This document shows positions 49,650 through 57,783 of a stretch of 64,000 bases of DNA, piece by piece (the first letter of the stretch is position 1; each line of letters opens with the position of its first letter). Location: positions 1-64,000 of the forward strand of contig JAHEFZ010000005.1 in assembly GCA_024639935.1 (NCBI GenBank). The letters run 5' to 3'. Source of the DNA: Microbacteriaceae bacterium (GTDB taxonomy: Bacteria > Actinomycetota > Actinomycetes > Actinomycetales > Microbacteriaceae). Below the pieces are notes generated by a model. It was not told the origin of the DNA. It made no database searches and was given only the letters and a program-made list of their open reading frames with translations. The position numbers and the translations under genes were made by a program.

Positions 49650-51458
49650 TCACGCGAGGGACTCACGCCACGCGCGGTGCAGAGTTGAGAATCGCCCCGA
49701 ACCTCGAAGCAGTTCCTCGGTAGGGCCGTCTTCAACGATGACTCCGTGGTCCATGACCAACACGCGATCCGCGATCGCCACCGTTGAAAGGCGGTGAGCG
49801 ATGATTATCGCTGTTCGATTCGTCAAAAGTTTCTGTAGTGCGCTCTGAATCAGTCGCTCGCTGGGGATGTCGAGGGACGCGGTGGCCTCGTCAAGAATCA
49901 GCACTCGTGGATTGGCGATAAACGCACGACAGAATGACACCAATTGTCGTTGTCCAGCCGAAATGCGGCTTCCCCGCTTGTTGACATCCGTGTCGTACCC
50001 GTCGGGCAGGGCCGTGATGAAATCGTGTGCGCCAACCGCCCGAGCCGCCGCCACAACCTCGTCATCGGTTGCGTCGGTTTTGCCGAGTCGAATGTTGTCG
50101 GCAATGCTTCCCGTGAACAGATACGCCTCTTGAGTGACAAGAGTCACAGCTCGCCGGAAATCGGCGTCGCCGATGGTGGTCAGATCACGCCCATCGATCG
50201 TGATTGCGCCGTCGGTCGGATCGTAAAAACGAGCGATGAGCTTGGCGAGCGTTGATTTTCCCGCGCCGGTCGCTCCCACCAGTGCTACCGTTTGTCCGCC
50301 TGCGATTTCCAACGAGAACGTCGGCAAAACCGGGTTTCCCGCGGAATAAGCAAAGGACACATCCGTGGCCACGATGTTCCCCTTGGTCGCGTCAAACGGT
50401 TCGGGGTTCAGTGGCTCGACGACCGACGGCCTTTCTTCGAGAAAACCCGAAATCTTTTCCAATGCGGACGACGCCGATTGGAACGAGTTGTAAAACATGG
50501 CGAGGTTTTCAATGGGACCAAAGAATCGTCGTGTGTACAAAACGACGGCGAGGAGTGCGCCGACCTCTAATGTGCCCTCAATCACTCGAAATGACCCCAA
50601 CAACAGAACTGCGGCAACCGTCAGGGTTCCAATAACTTTGAGCGCCGGGTCGTATATTCCGAAAACGTGGATTGTGCGACGGGTTGCCTCGCGATAATCC
50701 TCAACCTTGGCGGCGTAAGTCTCGCGGTCGAGGGCCTCCCGTCGGAAGGCTTTGACGGCACGAATCCCCGTCATGCTCTCGACGAATTGAATGATGAGCC
50801 GCGTGGAATAGATGCGTGAGGCTCGAAACTCTCTGCGCGACGCGTTTGAGAACCACAATGTGACCGCGACGATTGGGATCAACGCGACCGCCAGGGCAAT
50901 CCCGCTTTGCGGATCGATAGAAACCAGCGCAACGGCGGTGAACACGAGGAAGAGTAATCCCGCCACGAGGTTGCTCAATCCCCCGCTCAGAAGTTCGCCG
51001 AGAGTGTCGATATCGCTCGTCTGACGGGCGATGATGCGTCCCGAGGTGTACCGTTCGTGGAATTCGAGACTGAGCCTCTGAGTGTGCTTAAATATGCGGC
51101 GACGGAGTGCGACGAGAATGTCCTGGCTCATCGAAATCGACAACCGCGTATAAGACGCAAGGAAGCCCGCTGCGCAGATTCCGGTGGCGATGAACGCGGC
51201 AACAATGAACAGGATGGGTGTGAAATTTCCACGGTCGACAGCCGCAGGCAACCCCACGTCGATTCCCCAGGCAATCAACAGAGGCCCCGCGACCTGCGCG
51301 GCAGTGCTCGCGACGACCATGACGGCGGTCCACCCAAACCGAGCGCGATGAGGCCGCACCAAAAGACCGAGGAGGGCAATCGACCGGGCGCGAATCGCCT
51401 TGTTCTCGCGAGTGGTGAAATCTTGGCGGTCTTCCCCTGCCACGCCTGTTGTGTTCAC
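49650..51458 (-). CDS. ABC exporter half-transporter (heterodimer subunit 2)
   Basis: A 602-residue protein with an N-terminal six-helix exporter membrane domain and a C-terminal ATPase. Walker A is GATGAGKSTLAKLIARFYDPT, the signature is altered to RISAGQRQL, and Walker B is RVLILDEATASLD with the catalytic Glu; the switch His is AHRLS. It overlaps the upstream half-transporter gene by four bases, so the pair forms a heterodimeric exporter. With the altered signature here and the Asp for Glu in the partner, one ATP site is degenerate. The substrate (drug, lipid or peptide) is unknown. Confidence 0.85.
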   Translation of the reverse strand: MNTTGVAGEDRQDFTTRENKAIRARSIALLGLLVRPHRARFGWTAVMVVASTAAQVAGPLLIAWGIDVGLPAAVDRGNFTPILFIVAAFIATGICAAGFLASYTRLSISMSQDILVALRRRIFKHTQRLSLEFHERYTSGRIIARQTSDIDTLGELLSGGLSNLVAGLLFLVFTAVALVSIDPQSGIALAVALIPIVAVTLWFSNASRREFRASRIYSTRLIIQFVESMTGIRAVKAFRREALDRETYAAKVEDYREATRRTIHVFGIYDPALKVIGTLTVAAVLLLGSFRVIEGTLEVGALLAVVLYTRRFFGPIENLAMFYNSFQSASSALEKISGFLEERPSVVEPLNPEPFDATKGNIVATDVSFAYSAGNPVLPTFSLEIAGGQTVALVGATGAGKSTLAKLIARFYDPTDGAITIDGRDLTTIGDADFRRAVTLVTQEAYLFTGSIADNIRLGKTDATDDEVVAAARAVGAHDFITALPDGYDTDVNKRGSRISAGQRQLVSFCRAFIANPRVLILDEATASLDIPSERLIQSALQKLLTNRTAIIIAHRLSTVAIADRVLVMDHGVIVEDGPTEELLRGSGRFSTLHRAWRESLA

Positions 51459-53281
51459 GCGACACTTCCCTCGTCGTCGACATCGATGGGCTCATCGGAC
51501 AGAGACGAAATGAGATGGCGATAGACCGCCGATGTTGCCAAGAGTTCGGAATGGGTCCCGACTGCCGCGATGCGTCCCTTGTCCAGGAGTGCGACCCGAT
51601 CGGCAAGCATGACGGTCGACGGTCGGTGAGCGACCACCAGAGCCGTCGTCGTTGACAACACCTTGCGAAGTGCGGCTTCAACCCGTGCCTCGGTTTCGAC
51701 GTCGAGGGCCGACAGTGGGTCATCGAGCACCAATACTTCGGGCGCGGCGGCGATTGCTCGGGCCAGGGCCAGTCGTTGTCGCTGACCGCCAGACAGACTC
51801 AATCCCTGCTCGCCGATCACGGTATCGACACCGTCGGGGAGGTCATAGACGAATTCGGCTTCGGCGATGGACAATGCTTGCGAGAGCACCGCGTCAGAGT
51901 CGGACTCTGGCGCGCTCACGAGGTCGTGACGACCGAGCAAAACGTTGTTTCGAACGGTGTCAGAGAACAACGTTGCGTCTTCGAACGCCATGGCAATCCG
52001 GGTTCGGAGGGTGTCCAAACTCATGTCCCGAATGTCGACGCCGTCCAACAGAATTCGGCCGGAAGTCACGTCGTACAACCTGGCGGGCAGCGCCGTCAGT
52101 ACGGTCTTGCCACTGCCCGTTGCACCGACAACTGCCATCGTTTCGCCCGGCAGAATTTCGAGCGAGACACCGTTGAGGACGTCGCGCACGGGCCCATCAC
52201 CACCCTCGTGTCGATAGTGAACATCGTCGAAAACCAGGGAGCCGGCGGAACGTACCGGAACAATTGGAGCAGCTGGGCTGGTAATGGTGTTCTCGCGGTC
52301 AAAGATTTCGTAGATTCGATCGAGGCCGCTCTGTGCTTCGAGAGTCAGTGCCAACAAGTAGCCGACCGATTCGATTGGGCTGGCGAGAACGGCGGCGGTG
52401 GCAAAGAAGGCAAAGAGCTGCCCTGTTGTAAGGTCTCCCTCACTCGCGAGCCACACACCGACGAGCAAACAGGCAGCAAGCGCGAAATCGGGAATCCAGA
52501 CCAGCCAGAAACCGAGCGTCGCTCGGGCGTTACCTTTGACAACCTCGAGCTGTCTTCCGTGGGATGCACGTTCAGCAAACCGAGACAGTGAGTCGCCGCC
52601 ACGACCAAACGATCGCAACACTCGAATACCGTGAACCGATTCCTCGACCGACGTCGCGACGTCTCCCCACTGATCTTGGGCGGCCCGCGACAGTCCCGCA
52701 AATCGGTTGCGAAAACGGGATCCGAACACAAACATCGGTATCGAGCAAATCAAAAAGAGTATTGCGAGGGTTGGGCTCCACGTGAAAAGAATCCCAATGC
52801 CAAGCACAATGGCAATGGAATTGCCGACCAACATCACCACACCGAAGGAAACCCACCGTCGAATGAGGCTGACGTCTGTGTGGGCACGCGACAACAACTG
52901 GCCGCTCTGCCACTTATCGTGAAATGAGACCGGCAGGTTTTGCAAGTGGTCATACATCGCGTTTCGAATTCTCGAATCGATGCGAGTTCCCGGCGTTAAC
53001 ACCGTGACCCGTCGAAGGTAGATGAACAGTGCCTCGAACAATCCGAGCACGGCAATGAGCCCCACTGCGGGCCACACAAGTGACGGGTCATTTCCGCGCA
53101 GAGGCCCGTCGACGAGTGCCTCGAGGGCGATCGGAATGCCCAGTGCTAATCCGCTCGAAATGAGCGAGATGCCCATTCCCGCGACTAAACCGAACGTATC
53201 GCGACCAGCGAAGGGAAGAACCCGCGCCAAGCCGCGAATCGCCCCGATTCGGGGAGAGGCTTCGATGTCGACGGTAGGCAT
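51455..53281 (-). CDS. ABC exporter half-transporter (heterodimer subunit 1)
   Basis: A 608-residue half-transporter: membrane domain with about six helices, then ATPase with Walker A GATGSGKTVLTALPARLYD, canonical signature LSLSGGQRQRLALARA, Walker B VLVLDDPLSALD where Asp stands for the catalytic Glu, and AHRPSTV. The Asp substitution marks the non-catalytic site of asymmetric exporters such as TM287/288. It is the first gene of the pair. ATG 53281 is 37 bases from a divergent small membrane-protein gene. Confidence 0.85.
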   Translation of the reverse strand: MPTVDIEASPRIGAIRGLARVLPFAGRDTFGLVAGMGISLISSGLALGIPIALEALVDGPLRGNDPSLVWPAVGLIAVLGLFEALFIYLRRVTVLTPGTRIDSRIRNAMYDHLQNLPVSFHDKWQSGQLLSRAHTDVSLIRRWVSFGVVMLVGNSIAIVLGIGILFTWSPTLAILFLICSIPMFVFGSRFRNRFAGLSRAAQDQWGDVATSVEESVHGIRVLRSFGRGGDSLSRFAERASHGRQLEVVKGNARATLGFWLVWIPDFALAACLLVGVWLASEGDLTTGQLFAFFATAAVLASPIESVGYLLALTLEAQSGLDRIYEIFDRENTITSPAAPIVPVRSAGSLVFDDVHYRHEGGDGPVRDVLNGVSLEILPGETMAVVGATGSGKTVLTALPARLYDVTSGRILLDGVDIRDMSLDTLRTRIAMAFEDATLFSDTVRNNVLLGRHDLVSAPESDSDAVLSQALSIAEAEFVYDLPDGVDTVIGEQGLSLSGGQRQRLALARAIAAAPEVLVLDDPLSALDVETEARVEAALRKVLSTTTALVVAHRPSTVMLADRVALLDKGRIAAVGTHSELLATSAVYRHLISSLSDEPIDVDDEGSVA

Positions 53282-53318
53282 GGGTAAGAATTCAGTCTAA
53301 GCATGGCAGAATTGCGCC

Positions 53319-53690
53319 GTGACCGAAAAGGAACTCCTCGATCTCTGGAACCGAGCCCGAACCCATCTTGTTTTTGCTCAGTTGGCGCCGACTTTTTTAC
53401 TGATCACCACGGTTGGTTTCGTCCCCACAATTCGAGACGCAGGAACTTTAGCTGTCTGGGCCACCATCGGAATCTTGTTGGCGTCGGGCATCCTCGGAGC
53501 GCTCGTTGAGTTTGCCGCGGCGCACGAAGCCCAGGCTGTTGCGCGCGACCTTTCTGCAATCGCGAAGCCAAGCCACACGACCCGCACCATCATTCGCTAC
53601 GCTCCGTGGTTGGCCGTTGCAAAATTCGTGACCCCCGCAATTTTTATGGGAATCTTCGTCGCTCTTGCCGCTGCGCTCTTCGGCGTTTAG
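53319..53690 (+). CDS. Small membrane protein, unknown function
   Basis: A 123-residue protein, start GTG 53319, with about three hydrophobic segments (LVFAQLAPTFLLITTVGFV, GTLAVWATIGILLASGILGALVEF, FVTPAIFMGIFVALAAALFGV). A cytoplasmic, mildly basic loop holds HEAQAVARDLSAIAKPSHTTRTI. No family was recognised. It is divergent from the ABC exporter genes and converges on the SIS-domain gene with a 10-base gap. Confidence 0.6.
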   Translation: MTEKELLDLWNRARTHLVFAQLAPTFLLITTVGFVPTIRDAGTLAVWATIGILLASGILGALVEFAAAHEAQAVARDLSAIAKPSHTTRTIIRYAPWLAVAKFVTPAIFMGIFVALAAALFGV

Positions 53691-53700
53691 GTCGGGGCGC

Positions 53701-54264
53701 CTACTCCGAGCCTTCGTTGTCGATGAACGAGAAGGCCAGCATGTGGCAGATTGCTAGATGTGCGTCCTCGATGCGCCCCATGTGCTGTTCCGGGACATTG
53801 ATGTGAAGAGTCGCTGCCGTTCCGAGGGTTCCCCCATCTCGACCGGTCAATGCGACGGCGTGCGCTCCTGCCGATTGTGCGAATCGAAGGGCTCGAATCA
53901 CATTGGCAGAATTCCCTGACCCGCTGATCGCAATCACGATATCTCCCTGAGCGATGAAGTTCCGCAATTGCTCTTCGAAGACAATGTCATATCCGACGTC
54001 ATTACTGTAGGCCGAGATGGTCGATGTTGCATCGGTTAGCGCGATGACTCGAAACTTCGCGTCGCGTTCGTAGCTCGCACCCTTTAACAGGTCGGTCGCG
54101 AAGTGGGACGCGGTCGAAGCGCTGCCTCCATTGCCGCAAGTGAAAATGGTTCGCCCGTCGGCTCGGGCGGTTTCCAGTAATTTGCGCAATTCTGCAACAC
54201 GGTCCAGATTCACCGAACCCAACGCGGAACTCAGCGCTTCTCGATAGGAATCAAAATAGGTCAC
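53701..54264 (-). CDS. SIS-domain phosphosugar isomerase (GmhA-like)
   Basis: A 187-residue SIS-fold protein like sedoheptulose-7-phosphate isomerase GmhA and DiaA. Motifs seen: FTCGNGGSASTASHFATDLLKG, ISGSGNSANVIRAL, GRDGGTLG, and PEQHMGRIEDAHLAICHML with the His and Glu that form the metal/active site in GmhA. It would isomerise a ketose phosphate. It overlaps the upstream ROK kinase gene by 14 bases, so kinase and isomerase probably act in one small pathway, perhaps D-glycero-D-manno-heptose or another sugar salvage route. Confidence 0.82.
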   Translation of the reverse strand: MTYFDSYREALSSALGSVNLDRVAELRKLLETARADGRTIFTCGNGGSASTASHFATDLLKGASYERDAKFRVIALTDATSTISAYSNDVGYDIVFEEQLRNFIAQGDIVIAISGSGNSANVIRALRFAQSAGAHAVALTGRDGGTLGTAATLHINVPEQHMGRIEDAHLAICHMLAFSFIDNEGSE

Positions 54265-55099
54265 GGGTTAGCTCCTTTGCGCCGAGGTGAACGCCGTCGC
54301 GGTCGAATGTCGATGTCGTGATGGCCGGGGTCAAGTGACTCCAGCTCTGAAGTTCACGGTCGACGTGGTCCGTCAAGATTTGTGTCAAACGAGTGCCGAC
54401 CCGCGCAACACCGCCGCCGAGAACGATTAGCGACGGGTTGTAAAGGAGGATTGCGCTGCTCAGTCCTCGCGCGAAAACTCGCGCGTACTCGGCGAGAAAT
54501 TCATCATCGGCAAACAGTTCGACCGCTGGCCGTCCGTAATCTTGTTCAATCCAAAAACCGCTACACAGTCTCTCGAGACATCCGGACCGTCCACACTCAC
54601 AAATTTTTGCGTCGTCGCTAACACGGGTGTGCCCTAATTCACCTGCTTCGTTTGAGGCGCCCCGCACGATCCGACCGGAACTGATGACTCCCGCCCCGAT
54701 GCCCGTTGACACTGTCACATAGACGAGGTCGTCGGTTTCGTGACCCCCGTGATGGAATTCTGCGAGTGCCCCTACTTTGGCGTCGTTGTCGACCGCGAGG
54801 GGAAGGTCGAGTGTCGTGCGGGACCATTCCCCGAAATCAAATCCGCTCCAGCCTGAAACGTGGACTGATCGCTTCACTGTAGACGTTCGAAAATCGACGG
54901 GTCCCCCGAACGAGACGCCGATGGCGACCGCAGGGATTCCTCCGGATTGACAGTGCTTCTGATAGTAGGCAACCGCATGATCGAGGTTTTCGGTCGAACC
55001 AAATGTCGGCCACGTCTCGAGGTCGTGCACACCGTCGTCGTCCGTTATCGCGACTGCACACTTTGTCCCACCGATATCGATGGTCAGTGTCGTCGCCAT
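54251..55099 (-). CDS. ROK family sugar kinase
   Basis: A 282-residue ROK protein without an N-terminal helix-turn-helix, so a kinase rather than a repressor. The phosphate-1 motif is LTIDIGGTKCAVAI, the catalytic Asp is in AVDNDAKVGALAEF, and the zinc motif is CECGRSGCLE preceded by the His of ELGHTRV. Start ATG 55099 follows GGGGTG; the track start 55126 adds an unlikely leader. The substrate could be glucose, N-acetyl sugars or a heptose. It is coupled to the downstream SIS isomerase. Confidence 0.83.
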   Translation of the reverse strand: MATTLTIDIGGTKCAVAITDDDGVHDLETWPTFGSTENLDHAVAYYQKHCQSGGIPAVAIGVSFGGPVDFRTSTVKRSVHVSGWSGFDFGEWSRTTLDLPLAVDNDAKVGALAEFHHGGHETDDLVYVTVSTGIGAGVISSGRIVRGASNEAGELGHTRVSDDAKICECGRSGCLERLCSGFWIEQDYGRPAVELFADDEFLAEYARVFARGLSSAILLYNPSLIVLGGGVARVGTRLTQILTDHVDRELQSWSHLTPAITTSTFDRDGVHLGAKELTRDLF

Positions 55100-55194
55100 C
55101 GATTCACCCCCGTCGGTTCCCCTCATTCTATTGCGGGTGGAACGGCTCGCTTTGGAAACGCCCCACGAGCATTCTCTCGGCGTAGTCTTCAGTC

Positions 55195-55533
55195 ATGAAC
55201 CGAGAGTCACGAATTCGCATGTGGATATTCCTTACCTTGGCAGCCATCGGATTGGTCACCGCAATGGTGTTCAACGGGATAGCCGTCATGTCAGGCCAGG
55301 AATACGCCGCAGCATGGTTCGGCACCGCCGTGGATTGGGTGTTATCTGCGGACTTGTCGATCGTCGCCATCGCGTCGGTCGTGTTCATGATCGCCGAGGC
55401 TCGGCGGATCGGGATGAAACGCGTCTGGCTGTACATCGTTCTTTCCGGATTCACCGCAATGGCGTTTACGTTCCCGCTGTTCCTCGCGATGCGAGAGCGT
55501 CATCTTGCTGGTGGCGCCACGCCACAAAAATGA
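55195..55533 (+). CDS. DUF2834-like membrane protein
   Basis: A 112-residue protein with three hydrophobic segments (MWIFLTLAAIGLVTAMVF, WVLSADLSIVAIASVVFMIAEARRIG, WLYIVLSGFTAMAFTFPLFLAMRER). The order of an opening helix, a WVLSADL segment and a PLFL helix is that of DUF2834 proteins, whose function is unknown. It converges with and overlaps the DUF998 gene by 68 bases. Both frames look like genuine membrane proteins. Confidence 0.65.
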   Translation: MNRESRIRMWIFLTLAAIGLVTAMVFNGIAVMSGQEYAAAWFGTAVDWVLSADLSIVAIASVVFMIAEARRIGMKRVWLYIVLSGFTAMAFTFPLFLAMRERHLAGGATPQK

Positions 55534-56089
55534 CGATCGATAAGTAGAGTACTTGCGCTTCGGCGATGACCCGTTCCCATAGACCGACCATGGGCTGAGC
55601 CGGGTTCGTCCACACGGACAGGAACGCGATGGAGCCGACTGCAAAGATCAGCGTCGACGTGATCGCGGCAACGGGACGCACCACCCACGGGTAACGGCGA
55701 TTGAAGCGCATCGATAAGAGTGGCCACGCTGACATCAAAACAAAGGTCGCGATTGCAAACACGCGGTGCCAGAAGGACGACGAGACTTGTGACGGCGTCG
55801 CAAAGAATGTCAGCCCGTACGTTGTAAGCCCTGCAATGAAAATCGTGATGCGTCCCGGCATCGACAAGATCGGCGCCCACACCGCGGCAATGAGCGAGAG
55901 AGTTCCGCCGAGGAGAAAGAACGAGGATTGCACCCATTTGACGGGCGAGTCATCGGCGGCTAGGTCGCTAATTGTTTTGGTGACGTGGTCGTATCCCGGC
56001 CAGAGAGAACCGGCAACGAGCCAACCCATCACGGCTTGAATCGGTCCGATTATCGCCGCGATGAATGCGGGGCGACCGACAAAGTTCAT
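55466..56089 (-). CDS. DUF998 family membrane protein
   Basis: A 207-residue protein with about six hydrophobic segments. The N-terminal region SLWPGYDHVTKTISDLAADDSPVKW is the recognisable DUF998 motif, where the aligned SDL and Pro follow the first helix. ATG 56089 was preferred to GTG 56095 for spacing from AGG. Function unknown. Its 3' end overlaps the converging DUF2834 gene by 68 bases. Confidence 0.7.
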   Translation of the reverse strand: MNFVGRPAFIAAIIGPIQAVMGWLVAGSLWPGYDHVTKTISDLAADDSPVKWVQSSFFLLGGTLSLIAAVWAPILSMPGRITIFIAGLTTYGLTFFATPSQVSSSFWHRVFAIATFVLMSAWPLLSMRFNRRYPWVVRPVAAITSTLIFAVGSIAFLSVWTNPAQPMVGLWERVIAEAQVLYLSIVIFVAWRHQQDDALASRGTAGT

Positions 56090-56108
56090 GCCCACAGCCT
56101 ACGAGACG

Positions 56109-57032
56109 TCACAGTGCGCCAATTCGACGTAACCGTGCCAGCGCGCCATCTTCGATCGGACTGTCGGGGCCGATTGCCACGCGGATGGCCCGCAAGATGA
56201 ACCGTGTCAGCGGAATGACAAGCCATCGCGGTTTGGCCGTGAGCCCCAGCATCGTGCGAAATTCGGGTCGCATCGACACCACTGCGGCATCAAAAAGTAC
56301 GCGATAAACCGGGCGGACCGCAAACGGCAACGGTGGTCGGCGAATGAATCCCACGACGGACCGCGTTGACTCGGTCGACACGAGTACGCGGTCCTTCCAC
56401 AATTTCGTGATGGTGTCATCCATCTCGCGTCGAGAGTTCGGGGTTCGGGTCAACCCGAGTGGCGCCACCGAACGTCCCCACTGTTCGACATAGTTGTCGG
56501 CAGGGGACTCGGCGAATCCTCGCGGAATCGGTGTCCTCGCAAACATCTCGTGGGCAACGAGGAACGATTCCATAAACGCGACGTGAACCCAGAGTAGAAG
56601 GTCCGGATCATTAGCCCGATACGTGCGCGTCTCTTCCTGCCCTGTGACGTAACGGCCGGTGACTCGTTTGTGAAGGCGGTTAACGCGCGTGGCTTCCGCG
56701 GTCACAGCGGAGTGGCTTCCGAACGTCGTGACGGTCAGCCACCGAATCGTCCCCGCCAACCGACCCAGCGGGTCTTTTTCATATCGTGAATGGTCGGCAA
56801 CGCCCGCCAGTGAACCGGGGTGGAGCGCCTGCATGAGAAGCGCGCGAATACCCCCGACCAGAGTCCCGAAGTCCCGGTGGACCACCCATGGCGCATCGGT
56901 CGGGACATATAATCCTCCGTCATCACCCTTTGCAATGATGTCGAGCCACGGGGGCGTTCCGTCCACCGCCCCCGACAGCAACCGTCGAAAACGAATCGAC
57001 AGCCATTCCTGCACAAGGTTGTTGGAAGTCAT
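56109..57032 (-). CDS. DUF2236 / MpaB-family oxygenase-like protein
   Basis: A 307-residue protein of the DUF2236 family, to which the oxygenases MpaB and latex-clearing protein Lcp belong. Conserved features are GGIRALLMQALHPGSLAGVADHS, the GTIRWLTVTTFGS segment, VTGRY and WVHVAFMESFLVAHEMF with His residues suited to haem or metal binding. It probably oxidises a lipophilic substrate, but none can be named. It is divergent from an SDR gene across 50 bases. Confidence 0.75.
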   Translation of the reverse strand: MTSNNLVQEWLSIRFRRLLSGAVDGTPPWLDIIAKGDDGGLYVPTDAPWVVHRDFGTLVGGIRALLMQALHPGSLAGVADHSRYEKDPLGRLAGTIRWLTVTTFGSHSAVTAEATRVNRLHKRVTGRYVTGQEETRTYRANDPDLLLWVHVAFMESFLVAHEMFARTPIPRGFAESPADNYVEQWGRSVAPLGLTRTPNSRREMDDTITKLWKDRVLVSTESTRSVVGFIRRPPLPFAVRPVYRVLFDAAVVSMRPEFRTMLGLTAKPRWLVIPLTRFILRAIRVAIGPDSPIEDGALARLRRIGAL

Positions 57033-57082
57033 AGTTCGAATAGCCTATGGGTACCGTCGAAATCCCCAGCCAAGGAGACCCC

Positions 57083-57769
57083 ATGACATCACTGACAAAC
57101 GCCGGCGTTCTCGTTATTGGCGCAAGCGGCGGAATCGGACAAAGCGTGTGTGCCGCACTTCACGAGTCTGGCGCGACCGTCATCGGTACGAGCCGCGACA
57201 GTGCGACATTGGCGAACCTCGCTGCGACCACCTCCAGCCAGCGGGTTCTCGACCTCGCTGACGGTGATTCCATCGCCGCGTTCTTGGATGATATCGAGGC
57301 GGATCACGTCGAACTCACCGGGATAATCGTTGCCGCCGGGGTTGTTGGCTTCGGCAACGCCGTTGACGTTCCCGCGGTCGGCTTTGACCGAATGATGGCA
57401 ATCAATGCGACGGGACCGATCCACGTGCTGTCAGCGCTTGCCCCGATAGTCGGACAATCGGGAGACGGATTTGTCGTGACGTTGTCGGGAATGATTGCCG
57501 AAACACCGATGGCCGGCCTGTCCGCCTATTCCGCGAGCAAGGCCGCGATGCACGCATTCAGCGTCGCCGCTGGTCGAGAGTTTCGTCGACTTGGAGTGCG
57601 GTTCATTGACGCACGTCCAGGCCACACCGAATCTGGATTGGCGACTCGAGCACTTTTTGGCGAAGCGCCGAACTTCGGCGTGGGCCTTTCGACCGATGCC
57701 GTCGCTGCTCGAATCATTGCGGCGATTGTCAATGACGAGAAGGACCTACCCAGTTCGGCATTCATCTAG
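57083..57769 (+). CDS. SDR family oxidoreductase
   Basis: A 228-residue classical short-chain dehydrogenase. The cofactor loop is VIGASGGIGQSVC, then TSRDSATL (Ser-Arg after beta-2 suits NADP), GIIVAAGVVGFG in place of NNAG, MAINATG, catalytic Ser in TLSGMIAE, YSASKAAMHAF with Tyr and Lys, and DARPGHTESGLATRA. ATG 57083 follows AAGGAG by five bases; the track start 57047 was rejected. The substrate is unknown. It lies between the DUF2236 oxygenase and the protease gene. Confidence 0.8.
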   Translation: MTSLTNAGVLVIGASGGIGQSVCAALHESGATVIGTSRDSATLANLAATTSSQRVLDLADGDSIAAFLDDIEADHVELTGIIVAAGVVGFGNAVDVPAVGFDRMMAINATGPIHVLSALAPIVGQSGDGFVVTLSGMIAETPMAGLSAYSASKAAMHAFSVAAGREFRRLGVRFIDARPGHTESGLATRALFGEAPNFGVGLSTDAVAARIIAAIVNDEKDLPSSAFI

Positions 57770-57783
57770 ACGGTCAGCGGCGA

